Position numbers and translations under genes: made by a program. This document shows, piece by piece, positions 1 through 8,258 of a stretch of DNA of 29,997 bases. Positions within the stretch are counted from its first letter, which is position 1. The number at the start of each line of letters is the position of its first letter. Origin of the DNA: Rhodanobacteraceae bacterium (lineage in GTDB: Bacteria; Pseudomonadota; Gammaproteobacteria; Xanthomonadales; SZUA-5); the NCBI GenBank assembly GCA_016717705.1, contig JADKFD010000063.1, positions 1-29,997 of the forward strand, given 5' to 3'. Under the pieces are notes generated by a model. That model was not told the origin of the DNA and searched no databases. It saw nothing but the letters and a program-made list of their open reading frames with translations.

Positions 1-1
1 G

Positions 2-1015
2 GATCGGCTGGGTTATTCATCGGAGACTCGGGTGCTGGCGTGCTTCGAGTCCGGTCGCCATGGACACTATGTGCATCGCAAGCTGAAGTCGCTGGGCATC
101 GATGTGCGCGAGTGGGCGAGCAATGCGATCGAGAAGCCGTCGCGCAAGCAGGCCAAGACGGATCGACTGGATGTGCGGCGACTGGTGATGCAACTGCGGC
201 GGACGCTGGATGAAGACGTGGACAAATATGCGATCAACGTACCCGACGCCGAGGTCGAGGTGGCGCGACGGCTGCATCGCGAGCGCGATCATCTGGTGAA
301 GGTGAAGACGCAGCACGAGTTACGCTTCGAGTCGCTGCTGGTGACGCTGGGGGCGACGCTGATGAAGCCCAAGCCGAGTACCCAGGTGGAACGTATCAAG
401 GACTGCTTCGGATTGCCGCTGCCGGCGCCGGTTCAGGCCGAGCTCAAGCGTTTGCAGGAGCAGGTGCTGTTTACCAGGGCTCAGATTCGCGAAGTGGAGT
501 CGACCCAGCTGACGGCGCTGAAGAGGGCGCGAGCGGGCGAAGCGGTGGCGCATTCGGACATGCTGGAAAAGGTGCACCAGTTGATGACCCTGCTGGGTGT
601 GGGCGTGCACACGGCCTGGCCGGCGGTATTCGAGGCCTTTGGCTGGCGTGGGTTCAAGAACCGCCGCCAGGTGGGCAGCTTCATGGGACTGACCGGCACG
701 CCCTTTGACTCCGGCAATTCCAGTCGCGAGCAAGGCATCAGCAAATGCGGTCCGCCGCAGCTACGCGCGATGATGGTCGAGCTGGCCTGGCGCTGGACCC
801 GTCATCAGGCGGAAAGCGAGCTGACGCGCTGGTTCCACGAGCGCTTCGGCCAAGGCAAGGCGTCGCGCAAACGCGGCATCGTGGCGCTGGCACGACGACT
901 GTCGATCGTACTTTGGAAATACCTGGAGACCGGCGAGGTCCCGGCTGGCGTGCGACTGAAGGAGGTCGCGCTGCCCCCGTCCAAGAACCCTGCCGGGCTG
1001 CCGCTGGCCGCCTGA
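2..1015 (+). CDS. IS110-family transposase (5' end outside window)
   Basis: This enzyme cuts and joins the circular IS110 element to its target under guidance of an element-encoded RNA (known for the family). The reading frame is open from base 2, so the N-terminus and first catalytic Asp lie outside the window; 337 residues are visible. The RuvC-like part shows the Glu of FESGRHG and the two Asp of AKTDRLD, consistent with the family's DEDD set. A helical region follows (visible residues about 75-195). The C-terminal Transposase_20 domain carries GLTGTPFDSGNSSREQGISK, where one Ser should be the catalytic nucleophile, and ends with a typical IVALARRLSIVLWKYLETGEVP block. No frameshift or stop is seen, so the visible part appears intact. 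A nearer GTG at 32 is probably internal. Confidence 0.93.
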   Translation, partial: DRLGYSSETRVLACFESGRHGHYVHRKLKSLGIDVREWASNAIEKPSRKQAKTDRLDVRRLVMQLRRTLDEDVDKYAINVPDAEVEVARRLHRERDHLVKVKTQHELRFESLLVTLGATLMKPKPSTQVERIKDCFGLPLPAPVQAELKRLQEQVLFTRAQIREVESTQLTALKRARAGEAVAHSDMLEKVHQLMTLLGVGVHTAWPAVFEAFGWRGFKNRRQVGSFMGLTGTPFDSGNSSREQGISKCGPPQLRAMMVELAWRWTRHQAESELTRWFHERFGQGKASRKRGIVALARRLSIVLWKYLETGEVPAGVRLKEVALPPSKNPAGLPLAA

Positions 1016-1079
1016 GCAAGCTCCTGAAGGCATAGGACAAGACGCACAACGCAACACCATCCATCGAGATGAGCAAGGC

Positions 1080-1194
1080 AGGCGCCCGGCACCGGGCTGG
1101 GTGGTTCAAGACCACCTTTTTGTAGATGGGGCGCCTTTGGATCGGCAGGTTTCGCGCAAGCGAAAGCGGCATAGGGTGATCCGCAAACCGCGGA
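1080..1194 (+). ncRNA. candidate IS110/IS1111 guide (bridge/seeker) RNA region
   Basis: The segment 3' of the transposase folds well on paper. AGGCGCCC (1080-1087) pairs perfectly with GGGCGCCT (1129-1136) and encloses a 6-bp hairpin GGTGGT/ACCACC (1100-1105/1111-1116). Further hairpins follow: TTTCGC-GCAA-GCGAAA (1150-1165) with a GNRA tetraloop, and TCCGC/GCGGA (1180-1194). The position between transposase stop and element end matches where IS1111-type guide RNAs lie. Alternatives are a transcription terminator for the transposase, or ordinary secondary structure in GC-rich DNA. RNA limits are not determined; it may extend to about 1300. Confidence 0.45.
1100..1121 (+). terminator. hairpin plus T-run downstream of transposase
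   Basis: A 6-bp stem GGTGGT/ACCACC with a 5-base loop is followed directly by five T residues (1117-1121). This is a minimal intrinsic-terminator shape for the transposase transcript, but the same stem sits inside a larger structure (outer stem 1080-1087/1129-1136), so it may instead be an internal loop of a guide RNA. Confidence 0.35.
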
Positions 1195-1342
1195 CACGAA
1201 TAGAAGGTGGCACAGCGAAAGCTGACTCTTCGCCCGATCACTTGAACACGACGATGGATGGCAGCGACACGGGACCCAATATGTAACAAAAGGCAAAAAC
1301 ACATCGCGGAAGTGTTGACGCGTGGAAAGCCCTCATAGAAGC

Positions 1343-1420
1343 CCGGTGTACGCGGCTCCATCGCGTTCACCGGGTGCTTGCCGCAAGCCCCTGCCGGTGA
1401 ACGGCTGCGCCGTACACCGG
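1343..1420. repeat. long imperfect palindrome next to the IS end
   Basis: CCGGTGTACG (1343-1352) pairs with CGTACACCGG (1411-1420), and inside it GTTCACCGG (1365-1373) pairs with CCGGTGAAC (1394-1402); the tip holds CTTG/CAAG. The intervening arms are partly complementary. It lies between the IS right end and the 3' end of the minus-strand amidohydrolase gene (stop at 1441), so it could be that gene's terminator, a REP-like element, or the structured target chosen by the IS. Confidence 0.6.
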
Positions 1421-1440
1421 CCTACCAGAGCCGCCTCGAC

Positions 1441-4400
1441 TCAATGCGCATGCATCCCCGACTTCGGGCAATGGCACGCCCCGGTCGGGCCGTATTCGAT
1501 GCCGAAGCTGCGGCCGTCGCGATGACGCTGCCAATAGAACTCCGGGGCGGGCGTCGCGCGTCCGCCGACTTCGGCCATGTCCGCCTTGAGGTCGAACAAA
1601 CGGCCGTCGACCATCACCATCGTGGTGTTGTCGCTGTCGCGGATATCGGCCAGCGGGTTGCCGTCGAGCACCACCAGATCGGCCTGCTTGCCGGCTTCGA
1701 GCGAGCCCAACTGCTGGCTCATGCCGATGTAGTCGGCGCCGTCGATGGTCGCCGCGCGCAGCGCTTCGAAGGGGCTGAAACCACCCTGGGCCAGGCTCCA
1801 GATCTCCCAGTGCGGGGAGAGTCCCTGCATCTGGCCGTGGCCACCGACCTGGATGCGCACGCCGGCATCGCGCAAGGTCTTGGCGGCCTTGGCCACCTCG
1901 ACATGGTAGTAGTCCCAGTCCGGCGCGGTCTCGCGGCGGATCGCCCGCGCGCCGAGCGAGTCCTGCGGGAAATAGCGGTTCAGCCGCGGCTCTTCCCAGA
2001 CATTGTCGCGCGCGTACCACCAGTATTCGCCGGACAGACCGCCGTAGCTGACCACCAGGGTGGGCGTGTTGCGCACATCGGTGCGGCTCATCAGGCCGAT
2101 GACATCGTTGTACAGCGGCGCCACCGGCAGGTTGTGCTCGACGCCGGTGACGCCGTCGATGACCATGGTCAGGTTGTGGAACTGGGTGGAACCGCCCTCC
2201 TCCACCACCAGCATGCCGAGCTCGCGTGCGGCGGTGTTGATCTGCTGGCGCTGGTCGCGCCGCGGCTGGTTGTAGCTCTTGACGCTGAAGGCGCCGAGCG
2301 CCTGCATGCGCTTGAGATGCCCGCGCGCGTCGTCGAGCGAATTGACCACCGCCTTGAAGTCGCCGTCGGCGCCGTAGAGGATGGTGCCGGTGCTGAACAC
2401 GCGCGGCCCGACCATCACGCCGGCCTTGACCAGTTCGGCCTGCGAGAACACGAACTCGTTGGTCGCCGACGGATCGTGCATGGTGGTGATGCCGAAGGAC
2501 AGATTGGCGTAGTAGGCCCAGTTCTGCTGCGGCACCACGCCCTGGCCGAAGTGCGCGGCGTGCGCGTGGGCGTCGACGATGCCGGGGATCAGGGTCTTGC
2601 CGCTGACATCGATCACGCGGGCGCCGCTCGGAACCTGGACATCAGCGCGTGCACCGACCGCCGCGATGCGGTCGCCGTCGACCACCACGACACCGTCCTC
2701 GATGACTTCCTCGGCGTTTTCGGCATCGCGCATGGTGACCACGCGTCCGCCGACAAAGGCGGTAACACCGGTCGCCGTGTAGACCGGCTGTTTCAGGCCG
2801 ATGTTGATGCCTGGCGCCTGCTCCGGCTTGGGCAGTTCCTTCGGCGCGCCCGGCAGGAAGGCGAAGGCATCTTTCAGCGAGCGGCTGATGTAGCGCTCTC
2901 CCACCATCCAGTGCAATGTCTGGCCGTCGCCTGCGCCCGACCAGTGCAGGTAGGAGCCGGCGTCGGCGCTGACCTTGCTGACCGGAATGGCGGTCTGGTC
3001 CTTGCTGAGTTCGATACTGCCGCCAGTTTCCGGCAGCGGCGCCACGAAGGCGTTGAACAGCTCGGTGAAGGCGACAAAGCGGCGATCCGGGCTCAGCGCG
3101 ACGAAGTCGACGTACTTCAGGTTGAACACCTCGCGCACATCTTCGCCATGCAGGCCGGCGGACATCAGCTTCTTGCTCAAGCCTTCACCGGTCAGGAAGT
3201 AGACGCGCGCGCCGTCGGCCGAGAACTGCGGATTCTGACCGTCCTTGGCCAACCGCGTCGCCGCGCCGCCGGCCGCCGGGATCCAGAAAATGCCGCGCTC
3301 CTGCGACCACAGGCTGCCGGTCAATCCGCCGCCGGCACTGCGCGCGTAGACGATGCGGCTGCCGTCCAGGGAATACTGCGGGCCGTAGTAGAAGCCCTGC
3401 TGGGTGCTCAGCTTGCGCTCGCTGCCGCTGACCAGGTCGCGTTCGACGATGGCACCCATCGCTGCGTCCGACCAAGTGGTGTAGAGCAGCTTGCGGCCAT
3501 CCGGACTGAAGCTCGGCTGGTATTCGAACAGACCCTCGGCAACGCTCAGCCGCTGCGGCTGGCCATTCGGCAAAGCCTTGCGCCAGAGCTTGCCGACGGC
3601 GTGGAACACCAGCGTCGATCCATCCGGGCTGGTAGCGACATCGCGGATCATCTTCGCGGTGAACTGGCCCTCGTCGATGGTCTGTGCGAAGCGCAGCGGC
3701 TCGATGACCTGCTGATCGACCTCAGCCGTGAACGGAATCGCGGCCGCCGCGCCCGATTTCGCGTCGACGCGCCACAGCTTGCCCTGCGCCCAGATCACGA
3801 TCGCCTTGCTGTCCGGCGTCCAGTCGAAGTTCGGATACGGCCCGAAGATCGCCCAGCCTTCCTGCTGGTCATGCGACAGCCCGTCCCACAGCGGCGTCAC
3901 CAGGCCGGATTCGAGGTCGTACAGATGCAGCACGGTCTTCTCGCGCACGCGCTTGACGAAGGCCAGCGTCTTGCCATCCGGTGAGGGCTGCGGGCGCACC
4001 GCACCACCGGGCGTGGCGATCAGGTTGTCGAACTCGCCGGTCTGGCGATCCAGGCGGCGGATCGCATAGACCACATCGTGCACGTTCTTGTTGTACTGGA
4101 AGCTCGGACCGGCGCTGACATCCTCGCTGAAATAGACGTAGCGACCGTCAGGGCTCACGGCGGGTTCGCCCTGATCCTGCTGGTCGTTCTTCTTCTTGGT
4201 CAGCTGCAGACCGTCGCCGCCGCCGGTGTGATACAGCCACAGTTCACCGGCGCCGAGCGAGCGCTCCGAGGTGAAGTGCTTGCGGCCGATCAGGTACTGG
4301 CCATCCGGCGTCCACGCCGGATTGTTGAACAGGCGAAAGCTCTCCTTGGTCACCTGGGTGGACTTGGCGTCCGCCAGATTCATGCGCCACAGATTATTGC

Positions 4401-4734
4401 CGCCGGCGCGATCGGAGGTGTAGGCGATCTGCCGGCCATCCGGCGAGTAGCGCGGTTGCACGTCGAAAGCCAGGCCGCTGGTGATGCGTTTGGCTTTGCC
4501 GCCGCTGATCGGCAGCTCATAGAGATCGCCAAGCAGATCGAACACGATGCGCTGGCCGTCCGGACTGACGTCGAGGTTGATCCAGGTGCCTTCATCGGTG
4601 CTGAACTTGATCGGCTTCAGCTTGCCCGGCGGCTGGTTGACGTCCCATTTCGGCTGGTCCTTTTCGTCGCCTTTGGCATGCGCCAGTCCGGCCAACAGCA
4701 AACATCCAGCAGTGATCAGGGCCTTGCGAATCAT
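1441..4734 (-). CDS. exported TolB-like beta-propeller / amidohydrolase fusion
   Basis: This is a 1097-residue exported protein. Residues 1-20 form a signal peptide (MIRKALITAG, then LLLAGLAHA), which is why this start is preferred over an upstream Arg-rich extension to 4992. Residues about 45-640 contain repeated PD40/WD40 strands with SPDG or TPDG turns (VSPDGQRIVF, YSPDGRQIAY, WTPDGQYLIG), a TolB-type propeller. Residues about 655-1097 are an amidohydrolase TIM barrel: the HAH metal motif is near 720, the Lys candidate is in FSVKSYNQ, a His in GVEHN, and the end is GSLEAGKQADLVVLDGNPL. Two usual ligand positions look changed (EEGG and GGHGQ), which as I recall is characteristic of this large fusion subfamily. 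Substrate unknown; cleavage of cyclic amide or peptide-like bonds in the periplasm is an inference. No operon partner. Confidence 0.88.
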   Translation of the reverse strand: MIRKALITAGCLLLAGLAHAKGDEKDQPKWDVNQPPGKLKPIKFSTDEGTWINLDVSPDGQRIVFDLLGDLYELPISGGKAKRITSGLAFDVQPRYSPDGRQIAYTSDRAGGNNLWRMNLADAKSTQVTKESFRLFNNPAWTPDGQYLIGRKHFTSERSLGAGELWLYHTGGGDGLQLTKKKNDQQDQGEPAVSPDGRYVYFSEDVSAGPSFQYNKNVHDVVYAIRRLDRQTGEFDNLIATPGGAVRPQPSPDGKTLAFVKRVREKTVLHLYDLESGLVTPLWDGLSHDQQEGWAIFGPYPNFDWTPDSKAIVIWAQGKLWRVDAKSGAAAAIPFTAEVDQQVIEPLRFAQTIDEGQFTAKMIRDVATSPDGSTLVFHAVGKLWRKALPNGQPQRLSVAEGLFEYQPSFSPDGRKLLYTTWSDAAMGAIVERDLVSGSERKLSTQQGFYYGPQYSLDGSRIVYARSAGGGLTGSLWSQERGIFWIPAAGGAATRLAKDGQNPQFSADGARVYFLTGEGLSKKLMSAGLHGEDVREVFNLKYVDFVALSPDRRFVAFTELFNAFVAPLPETGGSIELSKDQTAIPVSKVSADAGSYLHWSGAGDGQTLHWMVGERYISRSLKDAFAFLPGAPKELPKPEQAPGINIGLKQPVYTATGVTAFVGGRVVTMRDAENAEEVIEDGVVVVDGDRIAAVGARADVQVPSGARVIDVSGKTLIPGIVDAHAHAAHFGQGVVPQQNWAYYANLSFGITTMHDPSATNEFVFSQAELVKAGVMVGPRVFSTGTILYGADGDFKAVVNSLDDARGHLKRMQALGAFSVKSYNQPRRDQRQQINTAARELGMLVVEEGGSTQFHNLTMVIDGVTGVEHNLPVAPLYNDVIGLMSRTDVRNTPTLVVSYGGLSGEYWWYARDNVWEEPRLNRYFPQDSLGARAIRRETAPDWDYYHVEVAKAAKTLRDAGVRIQVGGHGQMQGLSPHWEIWSLAQGGFSPFEALRAATIDGADYIGMSQQLGSLEAGKQADLVVLDGNPLADIRDSDNTTMVMVDGRLFDLKADMAEVGGRATPAPEFYWQRHRDGRSFGIEYGPTGACHCPKSGMHAH

Positions 4735-4999
4735 GGGCAGGCTCGCTCGTTTCGATGGAGCGCGGACGCTAGCACGCTGGGTTTCCCTGCGGACGTGAAC
4801 AAAGTTGGCGGGCTGCTGCACCTCGCGCCGGCGCGCGTTGCGGCCGCGTCGCTGCCGGGCCGCGCACCGCAGGCGGGCGCGGTAGGTCGCGTGCCAGAAG
4901 CTGGCCAGGCGCGTGCGCGCCACGTAGCCCGGGCTTACAGCATGTTCCGGGCCTGCGAACAGCCCCGCTTCACAGTCCGTCCCGCGACGCAATCATGCT

Positions 5000-5989
5000 C
5001 TAACGCGGACAAAACCGCCCTCGCTGTGCTTCTGGCGCGCGCAGATGCTGCTCGAAGTAGTAGTCGAGCATGCCGCGCACGCGCTGGTGGTCGCTTGCAG
5101 GTACCCACTGCCCCGCGTTCGCCAGCCACCCATCCGCGCACTCTGCCGCCGGCCTGTCGCTCGCCGCGCACGCCAGCAGGCCATCGAAGGCCACGCGGTA
5201 CTGCGCAAATTGCTCGCGATCGAGCACGGGACCATGTCCCGGGATCAGCTTGGTGAAAGGCAATTCCTCCAATCGCGCCAAGGCCGCCGACCAGCGCGCC
5301 GGGCAGGCGGTGTCGAAGAAGGGCACTGGCAACGTGACCAGATCGCCGGCCGCCAGCACGCCGCTCTTCTTGTCGAGCAGCCAGACATCGCCGGCGGTGA
5401 CCGCGTCGGTCTCCAGTCCGATGCGCACACGGCGGCCGGCCAGAGTCCAGTTGCGCGTGCTGCTGATGGTCACATCGGGCTGCAATCCAGGACCCAGGTC
5501 GATCAGTGCCATGTCGCCGCGGAATCCGGCTTTGTCCTGTTCGCCGATGTCCGGGTTGGCGAGCATCGCTTCGAGCTGTTTGCGGTAGTTTGCCAACCAG
5601 CCGCCCAGCGCCTGTTCGATGGCCGCGCTGGCGTAGACGCGCAGATCGGGGTGGGCCGCGCGCATGCGCGCATTGCCGCCGACGTGGTCGAGGTGCCAGT
5701 GCGAATTGACCACCGCCGCGACAGCTCCGCCCTGGGCCTGCACGAAATCGAGGATCTGCGCACTGTGTTCGGCGTGACGGCCGGTGTCGACGACGATCCA
5801 GCCACCGCTACCCCGCAACAACACGCTGTTGCCGTCCGGCTGACGACCCGGCGCGAACACGCCGCTGACCAGGTGGATGTGGGGCGCGATCGTCTGCGCT
5901 TGCGGGACTGTCGGCGTCTGGGCAGCGATGCTGGCGGCGGCGCAGAGTAGGCCTGCAAGCACGAACCGGGGGCGTTGGCGCGGGTGCAT
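5000..5989 (-). CDS. exported metallo-beta-lactamase-fold hydrolase
   Basis: This is a 329-residue MBL-fold protein with a signal peptide (residues about 1-23, cleavage near SIAAQ). The start is fixed by GGAG six bases before ATG; the longer reading to 6199 has no such support. Metal motif HWHLDH is at residues 97-102, the bridging Asp at D216 (LAAGDLV) and the last His at H252 (PGHGP). The segment where a third-ligand His normally precedes T-x-G-D reads ETDAVTAGDVW (193-203) and has no His, so one zinc site may be altered. C-terminal Cys at 274, 284 and 327 could form disulfides. Relatives include hydrolases of lactones, thioesters and quinoprotein-relay proteins; the substrate cannot be told. 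It is divergent from the UPF0149 gene across a 221-base gap. Confidence 0.88.
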   Translation of the reverse strand: MHPRQRPRFVLAGLLCAAASIAAQTPTVPQAQTIAPHIHLVSGVFAPGRQPDGNSVLLRGSGGWIVVDTGRHAEHSAQILDFVQAQGGAVAAVVNSHWHLDHVGGNARMRAAHPDLRVYASAAIEQALGGWLANYRKQLEAMLANPDIGEQDKAGFRGDMALIDLGPGLQPDVTISSTRNWTLAGRRVRIGLETDAVTAGDVWLLDKKSGVLAAGDLVTLPVPFFDTACPARWSAALARLEELPFTKLIPGHGPVLDREQFAQYRVAFDGLLACAASDRPAAECADGWLANAGQWVPASDHQRVRGMLDYYFEQHLRAPEAQRGRFCPR

Positions 5990-6089
5990 GTGATTCTCCA
6001 ACGTGGCAACGACGCGAGCATGCAACGGCGGATCAGCGGCGCGCGTGGGCCAGGGGTCACGACCCGTGAGCGCAACGGCGCCGCGCTGG

Positions 6090-6125
6090 GGCTTGGCGTT
6101 CCCGGGCGCCCGAGAACGCCAAGCC
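6090..6125. repeat. 36-bp near-perfect palindrome in divergent intergenic region
   Basis: GGCTTGGCGTTC (6090-6101) pairs with GAACGCCAAGCC (6114-6125) and the centre CGGGCGCCCG is itself a palindrome; only one internal pair mismatches. It lies between the starts of two divergent genes, at -101 to -136 from the minus-strand start and 86 bases before the plus-strand start. It could be an operator for a dimeric regulator, a cruciform, or an attenuator hairpin. No boxA/T-run follows it. Confidence 0.6.
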
Positions 6126-6210
6126 TCATCCCGGCAGGCTCGCGATTGGCCTGCCCGGTGCGTGGAAGCCCTATGCTCTGTCTTTGCTGCAGCCGACACC
6201 TACACACGCC

Positions 6211-6996
<786 letters not shown>

Positions 6997-6999
6997 TGA

Positions 7000-7045
7000 T
7001 TTGGAGTGCGCCGGCTTGCCGGTTTGGAGTGCGCCGGCTTGCCGG
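7000..7045 (+). repeat. perfect tandem 23-bp repeat (two units)
   Basis: TTTGGAGTGCGCCGGCTTGC plus CGG occurs twice back to back (7000-7022, 7023-7045), directly after the UPF0149 stop codon. Each unit contains CCGGCTTGCCGG, itself an imperfect palindrome. An inverted relative lies at 7086-7108, so the region can form a hairpin and may terminate both convergent genes. Confidence 0.85.
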
Positions 7046-7085
7046 TTTTGGATGCCTTCGATTCCATCGGCCGGAAGCACCCAAA

Positions 7086-7108
7086 GCGGTGGCAAGCCAC
7101 CGCACTCC
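7086..7108 (-). repeat. inverted relative of the 23-bp tandem unit
   Basis: Read on the minus strand this is GGAGTGCGGTGGCTTGCCAC followed by CGC. It shares GGAGTGCG and GGCTTGCC with the tandem units at 7000-7045 and is opposite in direction. It lies 5 bases past the stop of the minus-strand DUF2333 gene, a position suiting a terminator stem. Confidence 0.7.
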
Positions 7109-7112
7109 AGAT

Positions 7113-8168
7113 TCAACCCCGCTCCAGCAACTTCCTCAAATCGCTCAACGCCGCATTCGCCCGCGACACGTAGTTCGCCATCACCAGGCTGTGATTGGCG
7201 AAGAAACCGTAGCCGCCGCCATTGAGAATGATCGGGCTGTAGACCGGTGCCTGCGACTCCTCCAGTTCGCGAATGATCTGCTTCAGGCTGATCACTGCGT
7301 TCTTGTCCTCCAGCACCGGGCGGAAATCGCGTTCGATCGCTTTCAGCAAATGCATCAGTGCCCAGGTGGTACCGCGCGCCTCGTAGAACACATTGTCGAT
7401 CTCCAGCCATGGCGTGCGGGTGATGGTCACAGCCGGCGTCGGCGTCGACTGCTGGGCCGCCGCTTCATTGGCCAGATCGGTGTTGATGCGCACCTGGCCG
7501 ACGCTCATCGACAAGCGCTGGCTCAGCGAACCCATCTGCTTTTCGACCAGCGTCAGCCACGCAACCAGGTTGTCGGCGCGGACGTAGAACTGCGCATTGA
7601 ACTCGTCCTTGTCGGCCAGCCGCACCAGGTAGGCGTTGAAGTGATCGACGCCATCGCGGTACTGGGCCTCGGTCGACGGCAGGATCCAGTGGTCGTTGCT
7701 GTAGCCGAACAGTGGCTGCGCCTCGCGCAGGTCCTTGTCGTCTTCGCTCTGGCTCTGCGAGCGCGAGAAGTCGTTGCGCATCGCCAGCGAGAAATCGCGT
7801 ACCTGTTGCAGCACCCCAAACTCCCACTCGGGTATGTTGTCCATCAGCACGCCCGGCGGCGCGATGTCGTTGGACAGATAGCCGCCGCGCTTGTCGAGCA
7901 TCGTTTCGACCAGTTTCATCGCCGTCGATACGCTGACATAGCCCGGCACCACGGTCTGGCCCGCGGCTTTGGCACGGGCTTCGGCAACCGCCAGCACCTT
8001 GAAGCGGGCCGGCTCGGTCGACCACCAGAACATCAGCACGAGGTTCACGATCACGACGGTGGCCAGCAACACCGCGGCGATCCGCCAGCGGTAATTGCGC
8101 CAACCGCGCGCCGGCGGGACCGTCAGGCTCTCGCTCATCGGCGGTACTGCTGCATCCTGGGTTTCCAT
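7113..8168 (-). CDS. DUF2333 family membrane-anchored protein
   Basis: This 351-residue protein has one N-terminal membrane segment (residues about 28-49, IAAVLLATVVIVNLVLMFWW) after a short cytoplasmic tail, then a large domain expected in the periplasm. Recognisable DUF2333 blocks are MLDKRGGYLSNDIAPPG (near 90), PGVLMDNIPEWEFGVLQQ and the C-terminal LNGGGYGFFANHSLVMANYVSRANAA. Family function is unknown; these proteins are found in proteobacteria and look like envelope proteins. Start ATG at 8168 gives a natural cytoplasmic leader; a second Met at residue 11 is possible. The gene stands alone between two unrelated neighbours and ends close to the 7086-7108 hairpin. Confidence 0.85.
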   Translation of the reverse strand: METQDAAVPPMSESLTVPPARGWRNYRWRIAAVLLATVVIVNLVLMFWWSTEPARFKVLAVAEARAKAAGQTVVPGYVSVSTAMKLVETMLDKRGGYLSNDIAPPGVLMDNIPEWEFGVLQQVRDFSLAMRNDFSRSQSQSEDDKDLREAQPLFGYSNDHWILPSTEAQYRDGVDHFNAYLVRLADKDEFNAQFYVRADNLVAWLTLVEKQMGSLSQRLSMSVGQVRINTDLANEAAAQQSTPTPAVTITRTPWLEIDNVFYEARGTTWALMHLLKAIERDFRPVLEDKNAVISLKQIIRELEESQAPVYSPIILNGGGYGFFANHSLVMANYVSRANAALSDLRKLLERG

Positions 8169-8258
8169 GCCGAGCTTCCTTGACTGCCAGGCTTGATCCT
8201 AACCTAGAGGGTCCCTACAGCGCGTTACCGGCCGATGAGCAAACACAGGCCGCAAGCG

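Larger units (their letters stand above)
1..1340 (+). mobile_element. IS110-family insertion sequence, right-hand part
   Basis: The window opens inside an IS110-family element. The transposase occupies up to 1015 and is followed by about 325 bases of non-coding DNA containing several hairpins. The right boundary is a guess: a TTGAC-containing stretch near 1314-1338 resembles, from memory, the ends of IS110/IS1111 elements, and a separate palindrome starts at 1343. The left end is outside the window. A long non-coding segment after the transposase is what is known for the IS1111 subgroup, where the guide RNA is downstream; in the IS110 subgroup it is upstream. IS110 elements have no classical long terminal inverted repeats, and none was found. 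Confidence 0.75.

Noticed and set aside
1101..1286. Short plus-strand open frame downstream of the transposase
   Set aside because: It spans the hairpins of the IS non-coding end, has no Shine-Dalgarno or recognisable motif, and is better read as RNA structure.
1378..3984. Long open frame on the plus strand (868 residues)
   Set aside because: It is antisense to the amidohydrolase, whose signal peptide, propeller turns and HAH motif are clear. The plus frame has no recognisable motif.
4735..4992. N-terminal extension of the amidohydrolase frame
   Set aside because: The translated extension is Arg-rich and would put a signal peptide in the middle of the protein; the Met at 4734 gives a normal one.
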